64,000 bases of DNA from Neisseriaceae bacterium. GTDB taxonomy: Bacteria; Pseudomonadota; Gammaproteobacteria; Burkholderiales; Chromobacteriaceae. The stretch lies in NCBI GenBank assembly GCA_027489245.1, contig JAIYAC010000025.1, positions 275,102 to 339,101 on the forward strand, read 5' to 3'. The translations under genes were made by a program, and so were the position numbers. Positions 20,213-29,488 of the stretch are shown piece by piece (position 1 is the stretch's first letter; every line of letters begins with the position of its first letter). Below the pieces are notes generated by a model that had not been told where the DNA came from, ran no database searches, and saw only the letters and a program-made list of their open reading frames with translations.

Positions 20213-20986
20213 CTACAGCAACATCACCAGCTTCAACTCCGGTGCGTGCGCCAGTCGCAGTGTCAGCTGCTGGTAGCTTAGCCGCCCCTGGCGGGCGTGG
20301 TTGAATACCCGCTCGCCGCCTTCTCTCCCTAATACATCCTGTTGTCGCCATAGCTCGTCGAAGGTGGCGCTGGCTTCGCGCAGGCTGGCGATCAGCGCGG
20401 TGGCGGCTTCCAGCTGCAGTGCGCTGGTGTCGGCGCGGAATTCGGCCACCATGCGGCGCGCGCGCGTCGGCCAGTCGTCTACCAACTGCGCGGCCAGCGG
20501 GTGGCAGAACATGAACTGCAGTAGGTTCTTGCTGCCCGGTCCGTCCAGCCAGCCGGCAAACAGCTCGCCGGCTTCGTCATTCCAGGCGGGCACCTGCCAC
20601 AGCGCATCCAGCACATAGGCCGGCCGGCTGATGTGGGCGGTGGCGGCGGCCAGCATCTGTTCGGCTTCAGGGTTGGCCGCAGCGCTGCTGTGCTGCGGGT
20701 TTTTCTGCCCGGCCAGGTTGAACAGGTAGTCCGTTTCGGCACGCGATAGTTGCAGGGTGCTGGCCAGCGCTGCCAGCGTGGCGGCAGACACCGACTGCGT
20801 GCGGCCTTGCTCTATCCAGGTAAGCCAGGTGGGGCTGATGCCGCATAGCGCGGCGACCTCTTCACGGCGCAAGCCTTTGGCGCGGCGGCGGCTACCGGCG
20901 GGCAGGCCGGCGTGTTCCGGCTGCAGCCGCTCGCGGTGGCTGCGGATAAAGTCGCCTAGCGGGCTGGGTTGGCTGGGCTTGCTCAT
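20213..20986 (-). CDS. XRE/MmyB-type transcriptional regulator
   Basis: A 257-aa regulator. Residues about 35-70 form the helix-turn-helix, with the typical RRRAKGLRREEVAALCGIS and TWIEQGRTQSVS. The C-terminal two thirds are the MmyB-like ligand-binding domain (VLDALWQVPAWNDEA; QFMFCHP; QLTLRLAHAPELKLV), a PAS-like fold reported to bind fatty acids in MmyB-family proteins. Members often control an adjacent short-chain dehydrogenase or oxidoreductase gene; here the divergent gene is leuC, 187 bases away, so the target is unclear. Confidence 0.88.
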   Translation of the reverse strand: MSKPSQPSPLGDFIRSHRERLQPEHAGLPAGSRRRAKGLRREEVAALCGISPTWLTWIEQGRTQSVSAATLAALASTLQLSRAETDYLFNLAGQKNPQHSSAAANPEAEQMLAAATAHISRPAYVLDALWQVPAWNDEAGELFAGWLDGPGSKNLLQFMFCHPLAAQLVDDWPTRARRMVAEFRADTSALQLEAATALIASLREASATFDELWRQQDVLGREGGERVFNHARQGRLSYQQLTLRLAHAPELKLVMLL

Positions 20987-20994
20987 GCTGGGGC

Positions 20995-21060
20995 CTGCGC
21001 TGTGGCTGTTAGTGTTAGTACTAGTATAAAAGCTTATCTTGTACTAGGAAAACGCCTGCG
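20995..21060. promoter_or_regulatory. AT-rich divergent control region with TAGTACTA palindrome
   Basis: The space between the XRE regulator and leuC holds the palindrome TAGTACTA near 21014-21024 and a second half-site GTACTAG about 20 bases further. AT content is well above the surroundings. A binding site for the XRE regulator or a promoter is inferred. Confidence 0.35.
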
Positions 21061-21173
21061 TCATGATGGTGGCCAACGCAGGATTTGCGCCGGCGCAAAG
21101 CCGGGCTGTGCTACATGGCGCAGGCTGGCCGGCAGGCAAATCCCTTGTTCCCTTTTTACCTGAAGGCGCGACC

Positions 21174-22580
21174 ATGACCGCACAAACCCTGTACGACAAG
21201 CTGTGGCACAGCCACGTGGTGCACGAAGAAGCCGACGGCACCGTTTTGCTTTATATCGACCGCCACCTGGTACACGAAGTGACCAGCCCGCAGGCGTTTG
21301 AAGGCCTGAAATTGGCCGGCCGCCCGCTGTGGCGCGTGGACTCTGTGGTGTCTACTGCCGACCACAACACCCCCACCAACGACTGGGACAAGGGCATCCA
21401 GGACCCGATCTCGCGCCAGCAGGTAGAAACGCTGGACGCCAACATCAAAGCCTTTGGCGCGCTGGCTTACTTCCCGTTCAAGGACAAAGGCCAGGGCATC
21501 GTGCACGTGATGGGGCCGGAGCAGGGCGCCACGCTGCCGGGCATGACCGTGGTCTGTGGTGACAGCCATACCTCTACCCACGGCGCTTTTGGCGCGCTGG
21601 CGCATGGTATCGGCACCTCGGAAGTCGAGCACGTGATGGCTACCCAGACGCTGGTGGCCAAAAAATCCAAGAACATGCTGGTGCGCGTGGACGGCAAGCT
21701 GCCGGCCGGTATTACCGGCAAAGACGTAGCGCTGGCGATTATCGGCAAGATCGGCACCGCTGGCGGTACCGGCTACGCTATCGAGTTTGGCGGCGAAGCC
21801 ATTCGCGAGCTGTCGATGGAAGGCCGCATGAGCCTGTGCAATATGGCCATCGAAGGCGGTGCCCGCTCCGGCCTGGTGGCGGTAGACCAGAAAACCATCG
21901 ACTACGTCAACGGCCGCCCGTTTGCCCCGAAAGGCGAACAGTGGGACGCCGCCGTGGCGTACTGGAACACGCTGCATTCCGACGAAGGCGCGCACTTCGA
22001 TCAAGTGGTGGTGCTTGACGCCGCCGACATCCAGCCGCAGGTAACCTGGGGCACCTCGCCGGAAATGGTGACGGATATCAATGGCCGCGTGCCGGACCCG
22101 GCGCAAGAGGCCGATCCGGTGAAAAAAGGCTCTATCGAACGCGCGCTGGCCTATATGGGCCTGCAAGCCGGCACCCCGATGAGCGAGATTCCGGTGGATA
22201 TCGTGTTCATCGGCTCCTGTACCAATAGCCGTATCGAAGACCTGCGTGACGCCGCTGCCGTGGCCCGTGGCCGCCAGAAAGCGGCCAACGTGAAGCAGGT
22301 GCTGGTGGTGCCGGGCTCTGGCCTGGTGAAGGCGCAGGCGGAACAAGAGGGCCTGGACAAGGTCTTTATCGAGGCAGGCTTTGAATGGCGCGAGCCAGGC
22401 TGCTCGATGTGTCTGGCGATGAACGCCGACCGTCTGCAACCGGGCGAGCGTTGTGCGTCTACCTCCAACCGCAACTTTGAAGGCCGCCAGGGCCAGGGTG
22501 GCCGTACCCACCTGGTGAGCCCGGCCATGGCCGCGGCGGCTGCGGTGGCTGGCCACTTTGTTGACATCCGCTCGCTGTAA
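21174..22580 (+). CDS. leuC: 3-isopropylmalate dehydratase large subunit
   Basis: A 468-aa aconitase-family enzyme that, with LeuD, isomerises 2- to 3-isopropylmalate in leucine synthesis. Fe4S4 ligands are seen in [13 protein letters not shown] and in CSMCLAMN. Other motifs are DHNTPT and [15 protein letters not shown]. The start ATG at 21174 matches the family N-terminus ([14 protein letters not shown]); the frame is open upstream but non-homologous. It heads leuC / entericidin-like / leuD / leuB. Confidence 0.98.
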   Translation: MTAQTLYDKLWHSHVVHEEADGTVLLYIDRHLVHEVTSPQAFEGLKLAGRPLWRVDSVVSTADHNTPTNDWDKGIQDPISRQQVETLDANIKAFGALAYFPFKDKGQGIVHVMGPEQGATLPGMTVVCGDSHTSTHGAFGALAHGIGTSEVEHVMATQTLVAKKSKNMLVRVDGKLPAGITGKDVALAIIGKIGTAGGTGYAIEFGGEAIRELSMEGRMSLCNMAIEGGARSGLVAVDQKTIDYVNGRPFAPKGEQWDAAVAYWNTLHSDEGAHFDQVVVLDAADIQPQVTWGTSPEMVTDINGRVPDPAQEADPVKKGSIERALAYMGLQAGTPMSEIPVDIVFIGSCTNSRIEDLRDAAAVARGRQKAANVKQVLVVPGSGLVKAQAEQEGLDKVFIEAGFEWREPGCSMCLAMNADRLQPGERCASTSNRNFEGRQGQGGRTHLVSPAMAAAAAVAGHFVDIRSL

Positions 22581-22594
22581 TAAAGGCAAATATC

Positions 22595-22717
22595 ATGACT
22601 ACCCGACTTGTTGTGCTGATCTGCGTCGCCCTGGCCATCACTGGCTGTAACACGGTTTCCGGTATTGGCAAAGATATCAAGAAGGCGGGTAGCGCCATTG
22701 AAAGGGCTGCACAATGA
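22595..22717 (+). CDS. Entericidin A/B-family small lipoprotein
   Basis: A 40-codon gene between leuC and leuD. It encodes a signal peptide ending in the lipobox ITGC (Cys18), followed by [18 protein letters not shown], which matches the entericidin core NTxxGxGxDIxxxGxAIE. Entericidins are small cell-envelope lipoproteins; EcnB is a bacteriolytic toxin and EcnA its antidote in E. coli, while single copies in other proteobacteria have an unclear envelope role. The start is 14 bases after leuC and its TGA overlaps the leuD ATG (ATGA), so it is translated as part of the leucine operon. Confidence 0.88.
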   Translation: MTTRLVVLICVALAITGCNTVSGIGKDIKKAGSAIERAAQ

Positions 22718-23352
22718 AAGCATTTACTACACTCAACGGCCTGGTCTGCCCGCTGGACCGCGCCAACGTTGATACCGACGCCATCATCCCCAAGCAATTC
22801 CTGAAATCGATCAAGCGTTCCGGTTTTGGCCCCAACCTGTTCGATGAATGGCGCTACCTTGACCACGGCGAGCCAGGCATGGACAACAGCCAGCGCCCAC
22901 TGAACCCCGACTTCGTGCTGAACTTCCCGCGTTACGCCGGTGCCCAGGTGCTGCTGGCGCGCGAGAACTTTGGCTGTGGCTCCAGCCGCGAACACGCACC
23001 GTGGGCGCTGGAAGACCAGGGCTTCCGCGTGGTGATCGCGCCGAGCTTTGCCGATATTTTCTTCAACAACTGCTACAAAAACGGCCTGCTGCCCATCGTG
23101 CAACCCGCCGAGGTGGTAGACCAGCTGTTCCGCGAATGCGAAGCGGCTGAAGGCTACACGCTGAATGTGGACCTGCCATCGCAGACCATCACCACGCCGT
23201 CGGGCCAGACGTTTGCCTTTGATATCACAGAGCACCGCAAGCACTGCCTGCTGGGCGGCCTGGACGAAATCGGCTTGACCTTGCAGCATGCCGACAAGAT
23301 CAAGGCTTACGAGGCGCAGCGTCGCCAATCCCAGCCTTGGCTGTTTGCCTGA
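22714..23352 (+). CDS. leuD: 3-isopropylmalate dehydratase small subunit
   Basis: A 212-aa swivel domain of isopropylmalate isomerase, partner of LeuC. Family motifs include [34 protein letters not shown] and [17 protein letters not shown]. Its ATG overlaps the stop of the entericidin-like gene. An inverted pair of the AGGTTGGCCGCA word lies 9 bases after its stop. Confidence 0.97.
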   Translation: MKAFTTLNGLVCPLDRANVDTDAIIPKQFLKSIKRSGFGPNLFDEWRYLDHGEPGMDNSQRPLNPDFVLNFPRYAGAQVLLARENFGCGSSREHAPWALEDQGFRVVIAPSFADIFFNNCYKNGLLPIVQPAEVVDQLFRECEAAEGYTLNVDLPSQTITTPSGQTFAFDITEHRKHCLLGGLDEIGLTLQHADKIKAYEAQRRQSQPWLFA

Positions 23353-23361
23353 TACACCGAG

Positions 23362-23385
23362 AGGTTGGCCGCATGCGGCCAACCT
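23362..23385. repeat. Perfect head-to-head pair of the AGGTTGGCCGCA word (leuD-leuB)
   Basis: AGGTTGGCCGCA at 23362-23373 is followed directly by its exact reverse complement at 23374-23385, a 24-bp perfect palindrome. It could fold as a hairpin in RNA between leuD and leuB. No long T-run follows, so leuB may still be reached by the same transcript. Confidence 0.9.
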
Positions 23386-23412
23386 TCTGCCACATAGCAC
23401 AGGATAGAGATC

Positions 23413-24477
23413 ATGAAAATTGCAGTTCTGCCGGGTGACGGCATCGGTCCGGAAATCATTGCTCAAGCCAAACGCGTGCTGGACGTACTGCGCAGCGACG
23501 GCTTGCCTATCGAAATGGAAGAGGCACCGCTGGGTGGTGCTGGCTACGACGCGTTCGGCCAACCTTATCCATCGTTTACGCAAAACCTGTGTCGCCAGGC
23601 CGATGCGGTACTGCTGGGCGCCGTTGGCGGCCCGCAGTACGACAACCTGGACCGCCCGCTGCGCCCGGAGCGCGGCCTGCTGGCGATCCGTAAAGACCTG
23701 AACCTGTTTGCCAACCTGCGCCCGGCCATTCTTTACCCGGAGCTGGCCAACGCCTCCACGCTGAAGCCGGAAGTGGTGTCGGGCCTGGATATCATGATCG
23801 TGCGCGAGCTGACCGGTGATATCTATTTCGGCCAGCCACGCGGTATTGCCGTGAGCGAGCTGGGCGAGCGCGAAGCCTACAACACTATGCGTTACAGCGA
23901 GAGTGAGATCCGCCGCATTGCCCACGTGGCGTTTGGCATTGCCATGAAGCGCAACAAGAAGCTGTGTTCGGTAGACAAGGCCAACGTGCTGGAAACCACC
24001 GAGTTCTGGAAAGAAATCATGATCGACGTGGCGCGCGAATACCCGCAGGTAGAGCTGAGCCATATGTACGTGGATAACGCCGCCATGCAGCTGGTGCGTA
24101 ACCCCAAGCAGTTCGACGTGATGGTGACCGGCAATATCTTTGGCGACATCCTGTCCGACGAAGCCTCCATGCTGACCGGCTCCATCGGCATGCTGCCGTC
24201 GGCGTCGCTGGACCAGAACAACAAAGGCCTGTACGAGCCTAGCCACGGTTCTGCCCCGGATATCGCCGGCAAAAACCTGGCCAACCCGCTGGCCACCATC
24301 CTGTCGGCGGCCATGATGCTGCGCTATACCTTCGGCCAGGAAGCCGCCGCCCAGCGCGTGGAAAACGCCGTGAAAGCCGTGCTGGCCAAGGGTTATCGTA
24401 CTGCGGATATCTTTGAGGCAGGCTGCGAGAAAGTCAGCTGCAGCGGCATGGGTGATGCCGTGGTTGCCGCCATGTAA
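23413..24477 (+). CDS. leuB: 3-isopropylmalate dehydrogenase
   Basis: A 354-aa NAD-dependent beta-decarboxylating dehydrogenase, giving 2-oxoisocaproate in leucine synthesis. It opens with [14 protein letters not shown]. Substrate and metal residues lie in [16 protein letters not shown], the YxxxE-type segment [14 protein letters not shown], and [30 protein letters not shown] specificity is indicated by the [14 protein letters not shown] region. Length is normal. Confidence 0.98.
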   Translation: MKIAVLPGDGIGPEIIAQAKRVLDVLRSDGLPIEMEEAPLGGAGYDAFGQPYPSFTQNLCRQADAVLLGAVGGPQYDNLDRPLRPERGLLAIRKDLNLFANLRPAILYPELANASTLKPEVVSGLDIMIVRELTGDIYFGQPRGIAVSELGEREAYNTMRYSESEIRRIAHVAFGIAMKRNKKLCSVDKANVLETTEFWKEIMIDVAREYPQVELSHMYVDNAAMQLVRNPKQFDVMVTGNIFGDILSDEASMLTGSIGMLPSASLDQNNKGLYEPSHGSAPDIAGKNLANPLATILSAAMMLRYTFGQEAAAQRVENAVKAVLAKGYRTADIFEAGCEKVSCSGMGDAVVAAM

Positions 24478-24509
24478 ATGACCGTTTTAATGCCGTTCAA
24501 ATAAAAAAC

Positions 24510-24557
24510 ATCTACCCCATTGTGCGTGCTGCTGTTGCCCTGCACAATGGGGTAGAT
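24510..24557. repeat. Perfect 16-bp inverted repeat between leuB and asd
   Basis: Arms ATCTACCCCATTGTGC (24510-24525) and the exact reverse complement (24542-24557), separated by a 16-nt loop. It is preceded by AAAAAA and followed by CACTAG, so a minus-strand terminator is possible but a classic plus-strand one is not. It lies in the only 152-base gap inside this block. Confidence 0.85.
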
Positions 24558-24629
24558 CACTAGATAAGCCCCGGTTTCAACTGCGGGCAAGCGGTTTCAA
24601 ACACCCGACGACATTCAGGAGAAATTATC

Positions 24630-25736
24630 GTGCGAGTAGGTTTTGTAGGCTGGCGCGGCATGGTGGGTTCCGTGCTGATGCAGCGCATGCTGGAAGAGAA
24701 TGATTTTGCCGTGATCAACGAGCCGGTGTTCTTCACTACCTCCAATGTGGGTGGTGCTGCACCAAACGTTGGCCGCGAGGTGCCGCCGCTGAAAGATGCG
24801 CGCAATATCGACGAGCTGAAGGCGATGGACGCCATCGTTACCTGTCAGGGGGGCGACTACACCGCCGAGGTATACAGCAAGCTGCGCGCTGCCGGCTGGA
24901 CTGGCTACTGGATCGACGCGGCTTCCAGCCTGCGTATGGAAGACAACGCCGTGATCGTGCTGGACCCGGTAAACCGCAACGTGATCGACGCGGCGCTGGC
25001 CAAGGGCGTCAAAGACTACATCGGCGGCAACTGTACCAACTCCATCATGCTGATGGGTATGGGCGGCCTGTTCCGCGAAGGCCTGGTGGAGTGGGTTTCC
25101 TCCATGACTTACCAGGCAGCCTCCGGTGGCGGCGCCAACCATATGCGCGAGCTGCTCAAAGGCATGGGCGTGGTACACGCTGCTGTCGCTGACGAGCTGG
25201 CCACCCCGTCGTCCGCCATTCTGGATATCGATCGCAAAGTGGCAGCGTCCATCCGTGAAGACGTGCCGACCGAGTTCTTCGGCGCGCCGCTGGCTGGCGG
25301 CCTGATCCCGTGGATCGACAAGCAGCTGGATAACGGCCAGTCCAAGGAAGAGTGGAAAGGCCAGGCCGAGGTGAACAAGATTCTGGGCACCGACAGCACC
25401 ATTCCGGTAGATGGCCTGTGCGTGCGCATTGGCGCCATGCGCTGCCACAGCCTGGCGCTGACGGTGAAGCTGAAGAAAGACCTGCCGCTGGAAGAAATCG
25501 AAGCCATCATCAAGTCGGGCAACGACTGGGTGAAGTGGGTGCCGAACGACCGCGAAATCAGCGTAAAAGAGCTGACCCCGGCCGCCATTACCGGTGGCCT
25601 GCAAATTGGCGTGGGCCGCGTACGCAAGCTGAACATGGGTGGCGAATACCTGTCGGCTTTCGTGATCGGCGACCAGCTGCTGTGGGGCGCAGCCGAGCCG
25701 CTGCGCCGCATGCTGCGCATCCTGATCGAGCGCTGA
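24630..25736 (+). CDS. asd: Aspartate-semialdehyde dehydrogenase
   Basis: A 368-aa enzyme of the Gram-negative type that reduces aspartyl phosphate to the semialdehyde, precursor of lysine, diaminopimelate, threonine and methionine. NADP-binding [11 protein letters not shown] is at the start. The nucleophile is Cys135 in GGNCTNS, the same number as in E. coli, and catalytic Arg and His lie in [13 protein letters not shown]. The start is GTG at 24630 with AGGAGA nine bases upstream. A terminator follows. Confidence 0.98.
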   Translation: MRVGFVGWRGMVGSVLMQRMLEENDFAVINEPVFFTTSNVGGAAPNVGREVPPLKDARNIDELKAMDAIVTCQGGDYTAEVYSKLRAAGWTGYWIDAASSLRMEDNAVIVLDPVNRNVIDAALAKGVKDYIGGNCTNSIMLMGMGGLFREGLVEWVSSMTYQAASGGGANHMRELLKGMGVVHAAVADELATPSSAILDIDRKVAASIREDVPTEFFGAPLAGGLIPWIDKQLDNGQSKEEWKGQAEVNKILGTDSTIPVDGLCVRIGAMRCHSLALTVKLKKDLPLEEIEAIIKSGNDWVKWVPNDREISVKELTPAAITGGLQIGVGRVRKLNMGGEYLSAFVIGDQLLWGAAEPLRRMLRILIER

Positions 25737-25772
25737 GTCTGCTAACCGCGTGCCTGGCACGGCGGATAAACG

Positions 25773-25802
25773 GCCTGTCACCTTTGGGTGACAGGCTTTT
25801 TT
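25773..25802 (+). terminator. Intrinsic terminator after asd
   Basis: Perfect 10-bp stem GCCTGTCACC (25773-25782) / GGTGACAGGC (25787-25796) with a 4-nt loop, then six T. Confidence 0.92.
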
Positions 25803-25985
25803 ACTGTGCGGCGCGCTTCATTTGCAGGCTGGGTGCGCTAAAATGAGTGCAATTCACGTTAGTGTCGGCTTTTATTTGCAGGCCGACCGCTTTTTATATG
25901 AAAGTCTTGCTGCCAGTCGTGCTGGCTGCCTGAATTTCCTGGCAATTTTTTGCCATTGTCTGTATTAAAAACTCAAGGTATTTAC

Positions 25986-26999
25986 ATGTCTGAAACGATT
26001 CGTCTTGCTGTTGTTGGTGCCACCAGCCTGGTTGGTGAAGCTGTGCTCGATTTGCTGGCCGAGCGCCACTTGCCGATTGGCCGTGTATTTGCACTGGATG
26101 TTGCCGATAAAGAAGGTGAAACCGTTTCGTTTGGCAACCTGGAGCTGGATGTCACCCTGGTAGACGAGTTCGATTTTGCCAATGCCTCGCTGGCCATTTT
26201 TGTCGGTGGTGCCGAGCTTACCCGCCAGTACGTGCCGGAAGCACGTCAGGCAGGCTGTGCCATCATCGATTTCAGCAGCGTTTACCGCCTGTCTGACGAT
26301 GTGCCGCTATATGTACCGGGCGTGAACGACGCCGTGCTGGATGATCTGGGTGAAGGCCTGCTGGTGACGGTGCCCAACTGCACGGTGACGCCGCTGGCGC
26401 AAGCGTTGGCCGCACTGCGTGCCTCGGGCCTGCAGCGCGTTACTGTGTCTACCTATCAGTCGGTATCCGGCTCGGGCCGTGCGGCACTGGAAGAGCTGGC
26501 TAACCAGACCACCGCATTGTTTGGTGCGCGTGATGTGGAGCTGGAGGTTTACCCCAAGCGTATTTCCTTCAACGTACTGCCGCTGGTAGGCGGGGTGGAC
26601 GAGCAGGGTATCAGTGAAGAAGAGCGCTCCGTAGAGCAGGAGCTGCGCAAGGTGCTGGGCCTACCAGCGCTGGAGGTGGAAGCCACCTGCGTACGCGTGC
26701 CGGTATTCTTTGGCCATGGCTGGGCGGTAACCGTGCAAACCGACGAGCCGATTGCTGCTGACAAGGCGCGAGAGCTGTTCAAGGCGGCGCGTTTGCAAGT
26801 GATGGACGACCCGGCGGGCGAGATGCCTTACATCACCCCGCTGGAAGCCTCGGGCAATGAGGCCGTGTGGGTAAGCCGGGTGCGTCAGACCGGCCGTAGC
26901 TTGTCGTTCTGGCTTGCTGCCGATAATGCCCGTACTGGTGCAGCTTTGCCGTGTGTGGATGCAACGGCAGCACTCATGAAACGCGGGTATTTTGCCTGA
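25986..26999 (+). CDS. usg: Second aspartate-semialdehyde dehydrogenase homologue (USG-1-like)
   Basis: A 337-aa member of the other ASADH branch, often called USG-1 in proteobacteria. It has LAVVGATSLVGEAVLDLL for NADP, DFSSVYRLSDDVPLYVPGVN, Cys132 in TVPNCTV, and VRVPVFFGH carrying the usual Arg and His positions. So all three catalytic residues of ASADH appear to be kept, unlike a plainly dead paralogue. E. coli Usg has no proven activity. Position between asd and fimV is the same as in Pseudomonas. The start at ATG 25986 is chosen over an upstream in-frame start at 25950 by homology. Confidence 0.85.
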   Translation: MSETIRLAVVGATSLVGEAVLDLLAERHLPIGRVFALDVADKEGETVSFGNLELDVTLVDEFDFANASLAIFVGGAELTRQYVPEARQAGCAIIDFSSVYRLSDDVPLYVPGVNDAVLDDLGEGLLVTVPNCTVTPLAQALAALRASGLQRVTVSTYQSVSGSGRAALEELANQTTALFGARDVELEVYPKRISFNVLPLVGGVDEQGISEEERSVEQELRKVLGLPALEVEATCVRVPVFFGHGWAVTVQTDEPIAADKARELFKAARLQVMDDPAGEMPYITPLEASGNEAVWVSRVRQTGRSLSFWLAADNARTGAALPCVDATAALMKRGYFA

Positions 27000-27153
27000 C
27001 TCGATAACTACTAGTACTATTGCGGATAAACAAAGCTATGTAGTTTGATTGGATTTCCGGCCGCCTTGCGTTGTGGCGCGGCCGTCATGACAGAGATGGC
27101 CGCGTGCTGCGGGCCGGAATCAAGAATATTTCACCGAAAGGTAGCGCATTACG

Positions 27154-29388
27154 ATGCTAGCCAATAAAAAGATGAGCTCGCTGTTGGTGGCCTTGCTGTT
27201 TTCTACGGCCGCCTGGGGCGGGCTGGGGGGGATAGCAGTACGCTCCAATCTGGGCGAGGTGCTCCGCGCCGATATCGACCTGACCGGCAGTGCCGAAGAC
27301 GAGATTGTGCGTGTTGGCCTGGCCTCTCCCGATACCTTTCGTGATCTGCAAGTAGACTACAGCCCGGCGTTGACCAGCCTGCGCTTTGCCTTGGCGTATC
27401 GTTCCAATGGCAAGCCGTATATCCGCGTGCTGTCTACCCTGCCCATCAGCGACCCCTATCTGCGCTTTGTGGTCGAGGCCAAAACAGCCAGTGGCCGTTC
27501 GATTCGCGAATACACCGTACTGCTGGACCCGCTGGAATACCCGAACAAGGCTGACGCCATCGAGCGCTCGGCCAAAGCCATTGCCGCTGCCGAGCCAGCT
27601 CGCCTGAAACCGGCTACCCCGTCTGCCGTACGCATACCGCTGCCGGCGCCGTCTGCACCGACGCAGGCGCTGCCGCCAGATTTCATTGTGGTCAAGCGTG
27701 GGCAGACCTTGGCCCAGGTTGGCCGCATTGCGCGTGCTGATGGCGCAACCCTGCGCCAGACCATGGCCGCTTTGGTGCTGGCTAACCCGTCTGCTTTTGT
27801 GAATGGCGACCCCGCCACGCTGAGAACCGGTGCCCGTCTGCGTGTGCCGTCAGCTGCGACAGCGCGGGCGCTGAAGTCGGCCCGTGTGGCTGAAGTGCTG
27901 GATGGTTTTGCCGCCGCACCCGCCAAGCCGGTGCAGAAGGCTGCCCCGGCGTTTGTGCCGGCACCCGCCGCACCGGCCAGTACGGCACAGCCCGTGTTGA
28001 AACTGGAGCAGCCGGAGCCTGCCTCGGCGCCTGCTGCTGCGCAAGATGTGCAGCTGAAGGCAGCACAGCAAAAAATCCAGGAGCTGGAAGACAAACTGAA
28101 ATCCCTCCAGATGGCTGCGTCGGCCGCCTCGGCCATGGCTGCCATCCCGGCCGAATCGGCCTCTGCGCCGGTACCTGCGCCTGCCGCCTCGGCCCCGGCG
28201 CACAAGCCTGCCGCCGTACAGCCTGCCAGTGCGCCAGAGGAAGAAGGCCCGGGTCTGATGGCTCAGGTCATGGATTACCTGCCCCTGATAGCGGGTGGTA
28301 GTGCCGCAGTGCTGTTGGGCGTCGCTGCGCTGCTATTCATGCGCCGCCGCAAACGCGGTATCAAGGCTGCTACCGAAGCAGCTGGTGCTTCCATCCTGGG
28401 CGCAGGCACAGTTGGCCGCGTAGCGGGGGTGGATGAAGCAGGCGGTAATACCTTCCTGGCAGACTTTACCCGTACCGGCATGAATGGCGTGGACGCTGGC
28501 GAGGTGGACCCGATTGCCGAGGCCGAGGTGTACCTGGCTTATGGTCGTGATCAGCAGGCAGAAGACATCCTGAAAGATGCTTTGGCCAAAGACCCGACGC
28601 GCCACGAAGTCCGCCTGAAACTGATGGAGATTTACACATCGCGCCAGGACAAGGCAGCGCTGGAGGCGCAAGCTCGTGAGCTGCATGCTGCGGTGGATGG
28701 TAAAGGTGCACTGTGGTCGCGTGCGGTCGCCATGGGCTTGTCCGTGGATCCGGCCAACCCGCTGTATGCTGGTGATGCCAGCCCTGCGGCCCCTGTTGCT
28801 GCGGCGGCCCCGGTGGCGGCAGCGGCCATGAGTATCGATCTGGACTCGGAGCTGATGGGCGAGCCCGAGCCATTGCCGCAAGAAGCGTTTATCGAGCCGG
28901 AATCCATTGCGGTCGAGGATAACGACCCGCTGCGTAATGCCCTGTTTGGCGAGCCTGCTGTGGCAGAGCCAGCGCCCGCGCCAGATCTGGATCTGGAAAG
29001 CCTGCTGGCGCAGCCTGCGCCCGAGCCAGAGCCGCCGGTCGAGGCGGAGCCGGAAGACAAGCATATGCTGGACTTTGATTTCAATCTGGATACACCAGAG
29101 CCGCCGGCTGCCGCGCCCGCCGCCCAGGCCGAGTCGGTCGATGATGCATTTGATTTTGACATGTCCACGCTGGATAGCCTGGCCAGCCCGCAGCCTGGCG
29201 AGGCAGCAGCACCATCGCTGGACGGTATGAGCCTGTCTGACGACCCGCTGTCTACCAAGCTGGATCTGGCGCGTGTTTATCTGGATATGGGTGACAAGGA
29301 AGGCGCGCGCGAGGTGCTGGAAGAGTTGGCCGCAGAGGCGCAAGGCAGCCTGAAGTCGGAGGCAGAGGCATTGCTGGCATCACTGTAA
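27154..29388 (+). CDS. fimV: FimV-like pilus/polar-assembly protein (first copy)
   Basis: A 744-aa cell-envelope protein. A signal peptide leads into the FimV N-terminal domain (GLGGIAVRSNLGEVLRADIDL; IRVLSTLPISDPYLRFVVEA). A LysM-like segment follows at about residues 180-235 (FIVVKRGQTLAQVGRIAR). Next come an Ala/Pro-rich linker, a short coiled coil (LKAAQQKIQELEDKLKSL), a membrane helix near 375-395, and a cytoplasmic acidic region with TPR-like helices. The C-terminal FimV motif LDLARVYLDMGDKEGAREVLEEL closes it. In Pseudomonas FimV is a polar hub needed for type IV pili and twitching. It is followed by a second FimV-like gene. Confidence 0.92.
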   Translation: MLANKKMSSLLVALLFSTAAWGGLGGIAVRSNLGEVLRADIDLTGSAEDEIVRVGLASPDTFRDLQVDYSPALTSLRFALAYRSNGKPYIRVLSTLPISDPYLRFVVEAKTASGRSIREYTVLLDPLEYPNKADAIERSAKAIAAAEPARLKPATPSAVRIPLPAPSAPTQALPPDFIVVKRGQTLAQVGRIARADGATLRQTMAALVLANPSAFVNGDPATLRTGARLRVPSAATARALKSARVAEVLDGFAAAPAKPVQKAAPAFVPAPAAPASTAQPVLKLEQPEPASAPAAAQDVQLKAAQQKIQELEDKLKSLQMAASAASAMAAIPAESASAPVPAPAASAPAHKPAAVQPASAPEEEGPGLMAQVMDYLPLIAGGSAAVLLGVAALLFMRRRKRGIKAATEAAGASILGAGTVGRVAGVDEAGGNTFLADFTRTGMNGVDAGEVDPIAEAEVYLAYGRDQQAEDILKDALAKDPTRHEVRLKLMEIYTSRQDKAALEAQARELHAAVDGKGALWSRAVAMGLSVDPANPLYAGDASPAAPVAAAAPVAAAAMSIDLDSELMGEPEPLPQEAFIEPESIAVEDNDPLRNALFGEPAVAEPAPAPDLDLESLLAQPAPEPEPPVEAEPEDKHMLDFDFNLDTPEPPAAAPAAQAESVDDAFDFDMSTLDSLASPQPGEAAAPSLDGMSLSDDPLSTKLDLARVYLDMGDKEGAREVLEELAAEAQGSLKSEAEALLASL

Positions 29389-29488
29389 ACATTGATACAG
29401 ATCGTGTAAAAAGTTAATGTGCTTTGTGAGTCCTGCAGCTTGTGGGTACTATGCCTAAAAATCCAAAAAAACTGAAAAAGGACATGGG

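Noticed and set aside
21063..21173. Leucine-rich leader peptide (attenuator) before leuC
   Set aside because: The open frame running into leuC has no run of leucine codons, and no terminator/antiterminator pair was seen.
22459..24246. 595-residue minus-strand frame opposite leuD-leuB
   Set aside because: Spans two well-identified genes and an intergenic palindrome; no motifs.
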